DNA of 64,000 nucleotides. It comes from Flaccisagitta enflata (Eukaryota > Chaetognatha > Sagittoidea > Aphragmophora). Both the position numbers and the translations under genes were made by a program. The notes below the pieces were generated by a model, which was not told the DNA's origin, did no database searches, and was given only the letters and a program-made list of their open reading frames with translations. Position 1 is the first letter of the stretch, and every line of letters starts with the position of its first letter. Location of the stretch: NCBI GenBank assembly GCA_965153355.1, contig OZ231126.1, forward strand, positions 100,192,001-100,256,000, in the 5' to 3' direction. This document shows positions 56,110 through 64,000 of this stretch, one piece after another.

Positions 56110-56725
56110 ATTTTTGAAACCATTGGACGTTTTGTCTTGTTTGGTGTATACGCGGTATCCTTCGTCTTCATTAAAACCGTGACAGGGACTAGTTCGGCGA
56201 AGTTTTATGCAGAGGCTTTCCATGTAGTCGAGCTTAATCGATGCTTGCCATTTCGCGATTATTTGTACGTCCTCCTCCCAATTAATTTCTTCCTTGCAAT
56301 TCTCTTTGTGAGCTGCGAGACCCGACTTGGTCCATTCACCTCGACGGATGTAACCCATGTGCTCTGCCAATCGACAGTAGACCATGCGACAAGATTGACC
56401 GATGTAGGCATTGTTTTTCTTCGGTTTGCATCGACTTTGCGCTTTATAGATGATCTGTTGCGGGGGTAACTTGACCTTGTTCTTCCCGGAAATGATGTTT
56501 GGAAGGCTCTAGCCAGACGAATGAATTACGTTGATTCCTGATTCTTTTAAGAATGCGACGCATTTGGTGAGCGATGCCCGGGATGTAGGGATGACAAACC
56601 AAGCCCTTTTTATTGCTATTGTTGTTGTTGTTGTTGTTGTTGCTGAGATTAATGTTGAGATTGCTGTTGTTGTTGAGATTATTGTTGAGATTATTGTTGA
56701 GATTGTTGTTGAGATTGTTGTTGAG

Positions 56726-56773
<48 letters not shown>

Positions 56774-56962
56774 GCTTCTGTTGTTATTGGCGGCAGTGTT
56801 TCGGAGATTGTAGCGTGGCTCCGCTTCATCTTCTTTGAGCGATTTCTTGTAGTTTTTTGCGAGAGTGGCCGTTATCTTCCCACATGTTAATATGACAGGT
56901 GGAACAACATCCCTAACTACACCCAAACTAAAAATATGGAAGAGGGCCTTGTGAGCCCTCAC
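56110..56962 (-). pseudogene. PLE3: decayed Penelope-like fragment, linker and GIY-YIG endonuclease
   Basis: In minus-strand order: an acidic/basic segment with YNLRNT, an Asn run made by (GTT)n (56618-56775), the linker CHPYIPGIAHQMRRILK, then in a shifted frame ESGINVIHSSG, a TAG, and LPNIISGKNKVKLPPQQIIY. The nuclease motif follows, CKPKKNNAYIGQSCRMVYCR with LAEHM, and WTKSGLAAHKENCK and SLCIKL. At least one frameshift and one nonsense codon separate linker and nuclease, and the RT domain is missing, so it is dead. It differs in sequence from PLE1 and PLE2. Confidence 0.75.
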
Positions 56963-57040
56963 TGACTAGTTACTACGCGCAAGATCACTCCTAGTTTTCC
57001 ATTTAGCAAAACTAACTTAACAAACATTCTGAGTCTAACC
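56890..57040 (-). repeat. Dispersed repeat at the PLE3 5' side
   Basis: Shares AAAATATGGAAGAGGGCCTT, GACTAGTTACTACGCGCA and AGTTTTCCATTTAGC with 36530-36650. The inverse form (TCAGTGAGGGCTCACAAGG) has relatives at 12125 and 54140. Confidence 0.6.
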
Positions 57041-57172
57041 CAAAACACTAATGCTTACCAAAATAGATAATGGCTAATTATTGCTACTAGAGTCGCCACT
57101 ATTCAACAGATCACCCGAGGGTATGTTGGCCTCTCATGTGAATTTCTTTTTTCCATCATTATCAGTTTTTTG

Positions 57173-57453
57173 GTCGCTGCGTACATGCGACTCTACAACC
57201 CGCTTTGTCAGTCAGTCGGTTGGTCGGTCGGTCGGTTGGTCGGTCGGTCGGTCCGTCGGTTGGTCGGTCCGTAACAAAGTCGTTTTTTAGGCTTTTTATC
57301 GCGTTTTTGATGGCGCTGAAAGGCAGAGAAGAAACTTGGAGGAGTGAAAAGCTTTTTAAAAAGTGCTTTTGAAAAAAAAAATGATCTATCTGTCTGCCTG
57401 ACATTTTTTGAAAGTGCCGATGCACGCGACTTAGGTCTAATGACCTTGTTTTA
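57173..57453 (-). mobile_element. GTCGCG-family element, reverse copy
   Basis: The plus-strand left edge is GTCGCTGCGTACATGCGACT, CTACAACCCGC then (GGTC/GGTT)n. The right edge is CCGATGCACGCGACTTAGGT, CTAATGACCTTGTTTT, the exact inverse of the left end of the copy at 14089. The interior is AT-rich without long repeats. Confidence 0.7.
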
Positions 57454-57618
57454 TCACTATCATATATGCATTGTCATTGCATGACCATTAAGTGTTGTAG
57501 CATGTCACATATCACTAGAGAAATCTCAACCAATGAGATATTTTGAAGCTGTTAGTCGTGAAAGAACAAATAATGACATGATTTCATCAACTGTTTTTAA
57601 CTTCTCGCTTTTTGCAGG

Positions 57619-57741
57619 CTCTCCTCCTGCAGCTTTTCTAATGCCTCCCCTTCTTACAAAAGACGCAAGACGACGAAGAAGCCAAATCGTGTACAACCCC
57701 CCTCTGGATAAGACTCCCCGGCAAACAACAACAATAAAAAT

Positions 57742-57786
<45 letters not shown>

Positions 57787-57796
57787 AATAACAATC

Positions 57797-57862
<66 letters not shown>

Positions 57863-58349
57863 ACGGTGTCGGCGGAGGTGGAGGAGGTGCAAGATGGTGA
57901 GGAGGAGGTAGGGTGTCGGGAGATACGAGGCAGATACGATCGAGGGAAGGACAACGAACGAGGTCAATCATTGGAAATGGACGAGTAAACAACAACAACA
58001 ACAACAACAAAATAAATAAATAAATAAATAAATAAATAACAAACAACAACAACAACAAATAACAACAACAACAACAACAACAACAAACAACATTAACAAA
58101 TAACAACAACAACAACAACAATAACAACAACAACAACAACAACAACAATGTAAATAACAATAATAAATAAACAACAATAAATAATAAATAAGCAGAATAA
58201 CAACAACAACAACAACAACAACAATGACGGCGTCGGCGGAGGTGGAGGAGGTGCAAGATGGTGAGGAGGAGGTAGGGTGTCGGGAGATACGAGGCAGATA
58301 CGATCGAGGGAAGGACAACGAACGAGGTCAATCATTGGAAATGGACGAG

Positions 58350-58443
<94 letters not shown>

Positions 58444-58795
58444 CGATGCCCAAGACATTCCTGACGCAAGAGGAGGAAGATACGTGGACGGAGAAAAAAG
58501 GAAAACAAACGGACAACAATCGGGTCGACAAAGATCCCGATGAGGACGTCGATAGAGAACAACACAAGAACAAGAAAGACGCTAGAGGAGTTGGAGGTGA
58601 TGGAGGCAGATACAAAGACCATAGTCGGCATGATCGGCATCATAAGAAAGACGATCATTCGAGAGCGGAACCACCATATTTAGCATCGGCCGCACGGAAG
58701 AGGGGAAGATGACAGAGAAGGTGGAAGCGTAGGTAGGGGGCACTGGTAATAAGATCCAACGACAATAAAATCAGGGCGGATAAACGGCACAATAG
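57619..58795 (+). other. PLE2 5' zone: N/Q/R-rich open frames broken by (CAA)n
   Basis: A polypyrimidine-AG (CTCGCTTTTTGCAG) precedes an open frame (PPAAFLMPPLLTKDARRRRS) that runs into (ACA)n. After repeats, a second frame reads DAQDIPDARGGRYVDGEKRK, and another DNNRVDKDPDEDVDREQHKN with an Arg/His/Asp-rich end. The composition resembles PLE2 ORF1, but stops and frame changes separate the pieces. It could be leader or spliced upstream coding of PLE2, or decayed sequence. Confidence 0.4.
57861..58355 (+). repeat. 129-bp direct duplication separated by (CAA)n
   Basis: Positions 57861-57989 and 58225-58353 are nearly identical (ATGACGGTGTCGGCGGAGGT / ATGACGGCGTCGGCGGAGGT ... GAAATGGACGAGTAAACAAC). 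They are separated by (CAA)n and (AAAT)n microsatellites. Further (CAA)n runs lie at 57727-57860 and 58353-58443. Confidence 0.9.
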
Positions 58796-60262
58796 TCGTG
58801 GACAATTGGGCAGGGGCAACATGGGTGTCTGGGAAGTGATGTTGCCAACAACGATAATGATGCTACAAGCCCCTTCCTTCCGATACCATCAACTCAAACG
58901 ATTCCTTTTGTACAAAACGCCAAAGACTATTACCGTTACCAATACGCTCAAAACTTGAAAATGATCGAGCTTTTACAAGGACTTCAACAACTGCCGGATT
59001 TAATGAGGGAGTTGATATCTTCCATCAGCCCTCAAACCAACCAAAACGCCACAGTGCAAGCCCTTTCTGACCTCGCAGATGGAGCAGCAGCGCAAATACC
59101 CGAAGCTGTCACACGCGTTGAAAATTCCGCCGACGCCGCTTCCAACAACGCCGCTCACGCCGTTTCTGCCGCAGAAAGCGCCGCTCAATCGTGGTTCTTC
59201 AAAAACAATCTACAGTCGACTGTAGATAAAATACGTGCAAACGACAAGTCATGGAATCGCAATCTCAAAATCTACAGAGACGCAATCTATGAACAACGAC
59301 GAAATATCGAGTTGGCGCATCTTTATGATGAATGGAGCCATGAGAATGTTCCTTACTTTGAAAAACGATATGCGCCAAAAATCCTTCCCTCAGATTCTGA
59401 AGAAATCCGTGAGATCAAGCAGAATCAAGCCGCGGTGTTATTGCAACATGAAATATCACTCATGCAACAACGCGGGAGAGAAAAGGGAGAAAAGACGAAG
59501 GAAGTGGATGAAGAAATGAAAACAAACATAAAAGAGAAAAATGACGAGCTTGTAGCAAAGCATCTCCTAGAAAAATGGGAGAAAGAGAAGGAAATTGCGA
59601 AAAAGAAAGCAATTGACGATTGGCAAAAGAAAAGAGAAAATAAAGAAAAAGTCAAAGCCAATTTTCAAAATCCTTCAACGACAGAACCCACGACAGGCAT
59701 CAATTTCACGCCAAATTCGCGGCGCAACCGCAGTGCATCGTCAAGACGGGCACCGGGGACGCCGCATCCGAATCAACGACGCCACCGATCGATGTCATCC
59801 AACGGACGACGTCAACGTCAGAATGGGGCGCCGTCGTCACAGCAGCAGCCGCAGCAGCGCCGCTCAAACTCTCGGCAGCGCTCAAGGTCGTCTTCGAGAA
59901 GCAACAGGAGCTACAGCAACAATCGCAGCCGCAGCAACAGCTCTCGCAGCTACAACAACCCCAGCCGCAGCCGCAGCCGCAGCCACAGCAACAGCTCTCG
60001 CCCTAACTCTCACTCTCAAAATCGCCAAGGACGACAACGTCAACGACGACATTCTGCGCCGTTCAATAACAACAACTACAACAACAACAACAACAATAAC
60101 AGAAATTGTACTCCGAGAGGGAGAAGCGCCACTCCATCACGACGTTTCCCAGCAGGAAAAAATCAACGACCTCAGAATGGTCAACAACAACCGCGACAAC
60201 AGCATCAAAATGGCGGTCCTTTTTTGTTCCAGGGCCGACACCGCAAGCGCCGACAGAAGTAA
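58796..60262 (+). CDS. PLE2 ORF1: coiled-coil, Ser/Arg-rich protein
   Basis: Open frame 58796-60262. The first ATG is at 58961, but the frame is open ~55 codons further upstream (IPFVQNAKDYYRYQYAQN just before the ATG), so the real start may be upstream or spliced. From the ATG (~433 residues): an Ala/Ser-rich helical stretch, a long charged coiled-coil region (EEIREIKQNQ..EKWEKEKEIAKKKAIDDWQK), then a basic domain of Ser/Arg and Arg/Asn repeats (RRSNSRQRSRSSSRSNRS, SRSRSRSHSN), and a Gln/Asn-rich end. Similar ORF1s with coiled coils are known in some PLE groups and are thought to bind RNA. The last 163 nt overlap the ORF2 frame, which lies at -1. I infer an RNA-packaging role from composition only. 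Confidence 0.7.
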   Translation, partial: SWTIGQGQHGCLGSDVANNDNDATSPFLPIPSTQTIPFVQNAKDYYRYQYAQNLKMIELLQGLQQLPDLMRELISSISPQTNQNATVQALSDLADGAAAQIPEAVTRVENSADAASNNAAHAVSAAESAAQSWFFKNNLQSTVDKIRANDKSWNRNLKIYRDAIYEQRRNIELAHLYDEWSHENVPYFEKRYAPKILPSDSEEIREIKQNQAAVLLQHEISLMQQRGREKGEKTKEVDEEMKTNIKEKNDELVAKHLLEKWEKEKEIAKKKAIDDWQKKRENKEKVKANFQNPSTTEPTTGINFTPNSRRNRSASSRRAPGTPHPNQRRHRSMSSNGRRQRQNGAPSSQQQPQQRRSNSRQRSRSSSRSNRSYSNNRSRSNSSRSYNNPSRSRSRSHSNSSRPNSHSQNRQGRQRQRRHSAPFNNNNYNNNNNNNRNCTPRGRSATPSRRFPAGKNQRPQNGQQQPRQQHQNGGPFLFQGRHRKRRQK

Positions 60263-62634
60263 AAATCATCAATTTTTCTTCCATCGAACTCTCGCCGGCT
60301 ATGAAAAAACTACTGTTACGCGGTCTAAAGTTTTGCCCACAACCAAAATTTTCCAATATACCTCAATTACAATGTGACATTAAAGTTTTTGCGCGCACCC
60401 TCAGACTCAGAGAATTCTGCCTGAACATGAATGACAACGATCAAAGTTTAGTAAAAAATCCGAGTAAGTTCATCCCCGCTGAAAATCGAGACCGCAGCTT
60501 AGAAGAATGTATTCGTCGCCTGTTCAGACTGAGTGACAGTCTGGAAGATGAACGATCAATTTCCCCTCCGCCTAATCTCTCTACATCAGAGGCAGCGGCC
60601 CTGAATGAATTGAGTACTCTGGTTAAAGAGAAAAAACTCTGGATCGTCGAATCCGACAAAGGAGGACTCATCTGTCTTTTTGACTTTTCATTCATTGGTG
60701 ACTACGGCCGCCGTGTTCTCACCGACGCATCAACATACCAACGTGTCCCGAAGAATTGTGGTGAGCTGACACAAAGTGCGATACAAGGCCTTTTACGACG
60801 CCATCCATCTGTCTGTACCAAGAAGGAGCAAGACTATCTCTTGAATTATGAGATAAAAGACGCCAATCTCTACTTTCTTCCTAAACCTTTGAAGCATAAG
60901 GATATTGTGGAAGCGAAAGAGTCATGCATTGGTCCGGTCTTGAACGTGCAACCTCCTGAAGACCTAGATTTTCGTGGAACTATTGGCGGGCCGACAAATG
61001 CTACGTCTCGCTTGAGTCAACTCATCGACATCATTCTCCAACCATTTATGCCACTCATTCCCGGATATCTCAAGGATTCTTTTGATGTCATAAGGAACAT
61101 TGATTCAACGTGGCGTCCTATGGTCGAGAATGGCAATTCTTATACGCTATTTACATGGGATATCAAACAATTCTATCCGTCCATTTCCTTCCGTCTCCTG
61201 AGTGAAGCATTGAATTTTTGGCTGGAAAAAATGCCTCATCTCATCGACCCTCGCTTTACGCAAAATTTTGTGAGAGAAGCGGTTGAAATAATCGTCTCTT
61301 ACAACCATTGCGTTTTTGACGACATGCACTTCAAATTCATAAAAGGATTAGCAACAGGAACAAATGCCGCCGTCGTCCTGGCGGTGATGGTTCGAGGCTT
61401 TCTCCTTCACAAATTGTGCGATCGTCTGTCTATGGAAGGGAAACCGGAAGTTGCTGATTATGCAAAAACACATCTCAAAGCCTTCATTGACGACAACATA
61501 TGTCTTTGGGACAACAGTCTCGGGTCCATCGATATCATCAATGAACAATTTGAAAGGATTCGCATTGAAGATGGAGTCCAATTCATCATGGTGCCTTCGG
61601 AGGAAACGCGTCTATTAAATGGTCAAATGGCACAAACTCAATATTTCCTCGACTTAGCAATTCATGTAACTCCAGCAACAATAATCGTGGACCAATTTGA
61701 CAAATCCTGTCACAATTTTGTTCCTTGGAGCAGTTGTCACCCTCACAACACCAAAAAGAACATACCGTATGCTCTTGCTCTGAGATCAAGAACTTTGTGC
61801 GACCTTGAAGCTGACCAAAAATTGCGGATGGAGGCGACAGCAGGATATCTTCGATCGCTTGGTTACCCAAATTCGATCATTCAAGACGCAATTGAAAAAG
61901 CAAAAGCAAGAGATCAATTGGAATTGCGTCAAGAAAAAACCAATGATACGGAGAAAAAAGACATTCTGCCGTTCGTGCACACGTTCAATCCAAAAAATCC
62001 GCAAATTTTCCCAAGAATTTTGAAGGCTCTGGACATTCTTAATGAAAGCCCACGCATGAAGCAGATTCTGGATGCAGCAACAATCGTCCCGTCGAAACGC
62101 CAGCCCCCAAACCTCAAATCGATCCTCACCAAATCCAACTTCTCGACGCAAGAAAAGAAAGGAGGCGTGACAAAATGTGGCAAAAACTGCGCCAATTGCC
62201 CCTACATGATCGAAGGCGACGAAATCCAGATGGAAAAGGGAGAAATCTTCCGCGTGCAAGAAAATCTTTCGTGTCGCAGCCAAAACGTCATCTACGTGAT
62301 GTTTTGCGCGGGTTGTAACGCCATGTACATCGGAGAGACTGGTCAGCCTTTCAACAAACGAATGAACACACATCGTCTCCACATCAACCGCGCTGTTTAC
62401 CGTAACCTCGTCGTTAGCAACCACATTTTCAATTGCCCAGGGACACAAAACCTGACTGTCAAATTTCGAACGTGTCCCTTTTTCAAGATGCCTCTCAATT
62501 GCAGCAGAATTGAGAGGGAGGCAAAAGAGGCATTTTTTCAAAAAAAATTTATGCCTTCGCTCCACCCGGGTACTCTCGCAAACGAGGATGCAGATGATGA
62601 TGATGATGATGATGAAGATAATGACACTGACTGA
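60100..62634 (+). CDS. PLE2 ORF2: reverse transcriptase with C-terminal GIY-YIG endonuclease
   Basis: Open from 60100 to the stop at 62632-62634. There is no ATG until 60301, yet the conserved PLE motif begins before that ATG (IINFSSIELSPAMKKLLLRG), so the natural protein probably begins by frameshift from ORF1 or by splicing. Counting from codon 60106: LWIVESDKGGLI (N-terminal domain), FLPKPLKHKD (primer-grip entry), motif A TWDIKQFYPSIS (D352), motif B GLATGTNAAV (from 414), motif C FIDD (460-463), motif D YFLDLAIHV, a linker with CX3CX2C (C691, C695, C698), and the nuclease VIYVMFCAGCNAMYIGETGQ (VIY 728-730, YIG 741-743) with IEREAKEAFFQKKF (the conserved Glu). It ends in an Asp-rich tail from a GAT microsatellite. 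No stop or frameshift interrupts the domains, so it may be recently active. Confidence 0.9.
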   Translation, partial: QKLYSEREKRHSITTFPSRKKSTTSEWSTTTATTASKWRSFFVPGPTPQAPTEVKIINFSSIELSPAMKKLLLRGLKFCPQPKFSNIPQLQCDIKVFARTLRLREFCLNMNDNDQSLVKNPSKFIPAENRDRSLEECIRRLFRLSDSLEDERSISPPPNLSTSEAAALNELSTLVKEKKLWIVESDKGGLICLFDFSFIGDYGRRVLTDASTYQRVPKNCGELTQSAIQGLLRRHPSVCTKKEQDYLLNYEIKDANLYFLPKPLKHKDIVEAKESCIGPVLNVQPPEDLDFRGTIGGPTNATSRLSQLIDIILQPFMPLIPGYLKDSFDVIRNIDSTWRPMVENGNSYTLFTWDIKQFYPSISFRLLSEALNFWLEKMPHLIDPRFTQNFVREAVEIIVSYNHCVFDDMHFKFIKGLATGTNAAVVLAVMVRGFLLHKLCDRLSMEGKPEVADYAKTHLKAFIDDNICLWDNSLGSIDIINEQFERIRIEDGVQFIMVPSEETRLLNGQMAQTQYFLDLAIHVTPATIIVDQFDKSCHNFVPWSSCHPHNTKKNIPYALALRSRTLCDLEADQKLRMEATAGYLRSLGYPNSIIQDAIEKAKARDQLELRQEKTNDTEKKDILPFVHTFNPKNPQIFPRILKALDILNESPRMKQILDAATIVPSKRQPPNLKSILTKSNFSTQEKKGGVTKCGKNCANCPYMIEGDEIQMEKGEIFRVQENLSCRSQNVIYVMFCAGCNAMYIGETGQPFNKRMNTHRLHINRAVYRNLVVSNHIFNCPGTQNLTVKFRTCPFFKMPLNCSRIEREAKEAFFQKKFMPSLHPGTLANEDADDDDDDDEDNDTD
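60157..60226 (+). promoter_or_regulatory. Candidate -1 frameshift sites in the ORF1/ORF2 overlap
   Basis: A AAA AAT at 60157-60163 and T TTT TTG at 60220-60226 both fit X XXY YYZ in the ORF1 frame. A -1 slip at either would enter the ORF2 frame (ORF2 is -1 relative to ORF1), upstream of the conserved ORF2 N-terminal motif at ~60262. I have not established a downstream pseudoknot. Confidence 0.4.
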
Positions 62635-62763
62635 GAAATCTTCGTCTCTCTCTCTTTCTGTGTATTCTACTAATCCTCTTAAGCCCGAATTCTGTGCCCA
62701 TTGTTATGACTTTTGGTCAATCATTTCCTTTAAAAACGCTTGTGTCTCTGTACATATTCAAAG

Positions 62764-62800
62764 CCTGAAGAAGCATATTTGCCGAAACACGACGTGTAGC
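62764..62800 (+). ncRNA. Hammerhead-like motif in PLE2 3' region
   Basis: CTGAAGA (62765-62771), a short GCA/TGC stem, then CGAAAC (GAAA at 62784-62787) and ACGACGTGT. The order CUGANGA-stem-GAAA is the hammerhead core order, as reported for PLEs. The stem is only 3 bp and a cleavage triplet is not evident, so activity is uncertain. Confidence 0.35.
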
Positions 62801-62825
62801 TTTTTACACCCGACTTCTTATTTTA

Positions 62826-63225
62826 TCATGAATAAATGAATGGATGAATGAATGAATGAACCAATGAATGAACAAATGGATGAATGAATGAACCAATCAA
62901 TGAACGAATAAATGAATGGATGAATAAATGAATGGATGAAGGAATGAATAAAAGAATGAATGAATGGATAAACAAGCGAACAAATGAATGTATGAATAAA
63001 TGAACAAATGAATGAATAAACAAAAGAATGAATGAATGGATGGATAAATGAACAAAACAATGAATGAACGGGAGAGTGAATGAACAAATGAATGAACGAA
63101 TAAATGAATGAATAAATGAATAAATGAAGGAATGAATCTATAAATGAATGAATGGATGAACGAAGAAACGAAGAAATAAACGAACGAACAAATCAATGAA
63201 CGAATGAACGAATGAATAAAAGAAC
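62826..63225 (+). repeat. (ATGA)n tetranucleotide tract at the PLE2 3' end
   Basis: About 100 degenerate ATGA/ATAA/ACGA units begin directly at the PLE2 3' terminus (CATGAATAAATGAATGG). The HSFIHSFI frames on the minus strand are artefacts. Confidence 0.9.
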
Positions 63226-64000
63226 GACCCAGGATGAAAACAAATAAGTGGGAGAAAGAATCTCAAGTTAGTAAAGGAGAGAAATCTCGCAACGGGAAAA
63301 GGAACGGACGACTAAGAAAGGAAAGAAAGAGAGGGGAAAAATAAAAGAATGAGAGAGCAAACGAACCCAAGAGAGAAAGAAGAGACTGAAAGAAAAAGAG
63401 ACCGAAGAAAGATAGAAAGAAGAAAGGAACAAGAGAGAGAAGGAACAGACTGGAAGAAAGAAAAAGAAACGAGAGTGAAAGGAAAGGTCGAATTTAAGAG
63501 TCAAAAAGAAAAAAAATTGATAAAGGGGAAAAAGAAAGAACGAGAGAGAAAGGAATGAACAAGGAACGAGGAAAGAAGGAAAGAAGAAAAGAAAGAAGAA
63601 AAAGAAGAAAGAAAGAAGGAAGGAATGAAAGAAAGAAAGAAAGAAGGGAAAGAAGGAAAAGAAAGAGGGAAAGAAGAAAAGAAGCAAAGAAGGAAGGAAA
63701 GAAAGGAAGGAAGAAAAAGAAAGAAGAAAAGGAAGAAAGAAAGAAGGTAGGAAGGAAAACGGAAAAAAAGAGTAAGAAGAAAGGAAGTAAAGAAGGAAGG
63801 AAAGAAAGAAAGGATGGAAGGAAGGAAGAAAAGAAGGAAGGAAAGAAAGGAAGGAAGGAAAGAAAGAAGGAAAAGAGGAAGGAAAGAAAGGAAGGTAAGA
63901 TACAAAGGAGAAAAGGGAAAAAAAGAAAGAAAGAGAGAAGCGAAAAAAAAAAAAAAAGAAAAGAAAGACAGAAAGAGACAGTGAAAGGAAGAAACGAGAA
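63226..64000 (+). repeat. Purine-rich GAAA/GGAA tract to the window end
   Basis: Almost pure A/G on the plus strand with irregular GAAA, GGAA and GAGA units. It runs off the window. No gene. Confidence 0.9.

Larger units (their letters stand above)
57619..62832 (+). mobile_element. PLE2: two-ORF Penelope-like retroelement
   Basis: A well-preserved plus-strand element with ORF1 (coiled coil plus Ser/Arg-rich domain), ORF2 (RT plus GIY-YIG endonuclease) and a short 3' region. That region contains a hammerhead-like motif (62765) and ends at TTATCATGAATAAATG, where a long ATGA microsatellite begins. The 5' boundary is not certain; 57619 is my best guess from the last intron-like AG and the change in composition. 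Its position makes it an intronic insertion, in sense orientation, of the metalloproteinase gene. Confidence 0.75.

Noticed and set aside
56008-56469. 153-codon plus-strand ORF
   Set aside because: Antisense to the PLE3 nuclease; it begins in the purine arm of a hairpin repeat.
57638-58658. Open frames rich in Cys, Val, Thr, Asn
   Set aside because: Six-frame readings of (CAA)n/(GTT)n repeats. Only the N/R-rich plus-strand frames next to them are kept, as a low-confidence PLE2 5' zone.
59595-60377. 260-codon third-frame ORF across PLE2 ORF1/ORF2
   Set aside because: Overlaps ORF1 completely and encodes low-complexity Arg/Thr/Ala sequence from CAG/ACA-rich DNA, without motifs.
61786-62565. 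259-codon antisense ORF in PLE2
   Set aside because: Antisense shadow of the RT-endonuclease ORF, with no recognisable domain.

Overview
This is repeat-dominated DNA from an animal, most likely an invertebrate. The evidence is the first exon of an animal-type matrix metalloproteinase (51291-52286, with a clean GT splice donor), three Penelope-like retroelements (PLEs) from three families, Tc1/mariner-like and hAT-like miniature elements, an LTR retroelement without a polymerase, and long eukaryotic microsatellites. I see no prokaryotic gene organisation, rRNA, tRNA or CRISPR. The species cannot be named from the sequence alone.

Layout. 1-22.2 kb is gene-poor and holds several dispersed repeat families. 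One family has arms AACAAGGCC..GTCGCGTGC and GCACGCGACTAAAAA around a variable, often tandemly repeated cargo, and looks like a non-autonomous Helentron. A second is a hairpin family whose ends read GGGCAGCGGCCCC..GGGGCCGCTGCCC around a variable palindromic core. There are also palindromic mariner-like elements and a 0.9-1.5 kb inverted repeat pair. 22.25-35.6 kb is a satellite block: a 22-bp minisatellite, then about 13 kb of a 30-bp unit with higher-order structure (eight copies of a ~360-bp spacer), interrupted by a 466-bp MITE with an 8-bp target duplication. 36-42.5 kb carries an intron-containing PLE on the minus strand (PLE1), flanked by inverted repeats and inserted in the tail of a hairpin element. 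42.73-47.59 kb is a minus-strand LTR element with near-identical 816/817-bp LTRs. 47.6-50.46 kb holds more hairpin elements and a ~700-bp (AT)n tract growing out of a mariner-like MITE. 51.29-52.29 kb is the metalloproteinase exon. 52.36-53.81 kb is a 1.45-kb fold-back. 55-64 kb, apparently inside the metalloproteinase's first intron, holds a decayed PLE fragment (PLE3) and a well-preserved two-ORF PLE (PLE2), followed by tetranucleotide and purine-rich tracts.

How the parts relate. Only the metalloproteinase exon, and perhaps the small candidate exons at 8734-8937 and 5503-5604, are likely host coding sequence. The rest is mobile and tandem DNA, and nested insertions give a relative order: hairpin element before PLE1, 30-bp satellite before MITE, GA microsatellite before LTR element. 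The points most worth following up are the covarying terminal stems of the Helentron-like family and the overlapping ORFs of PLE2, whose overlap contains two -1 slippery heptamers in the right frame.
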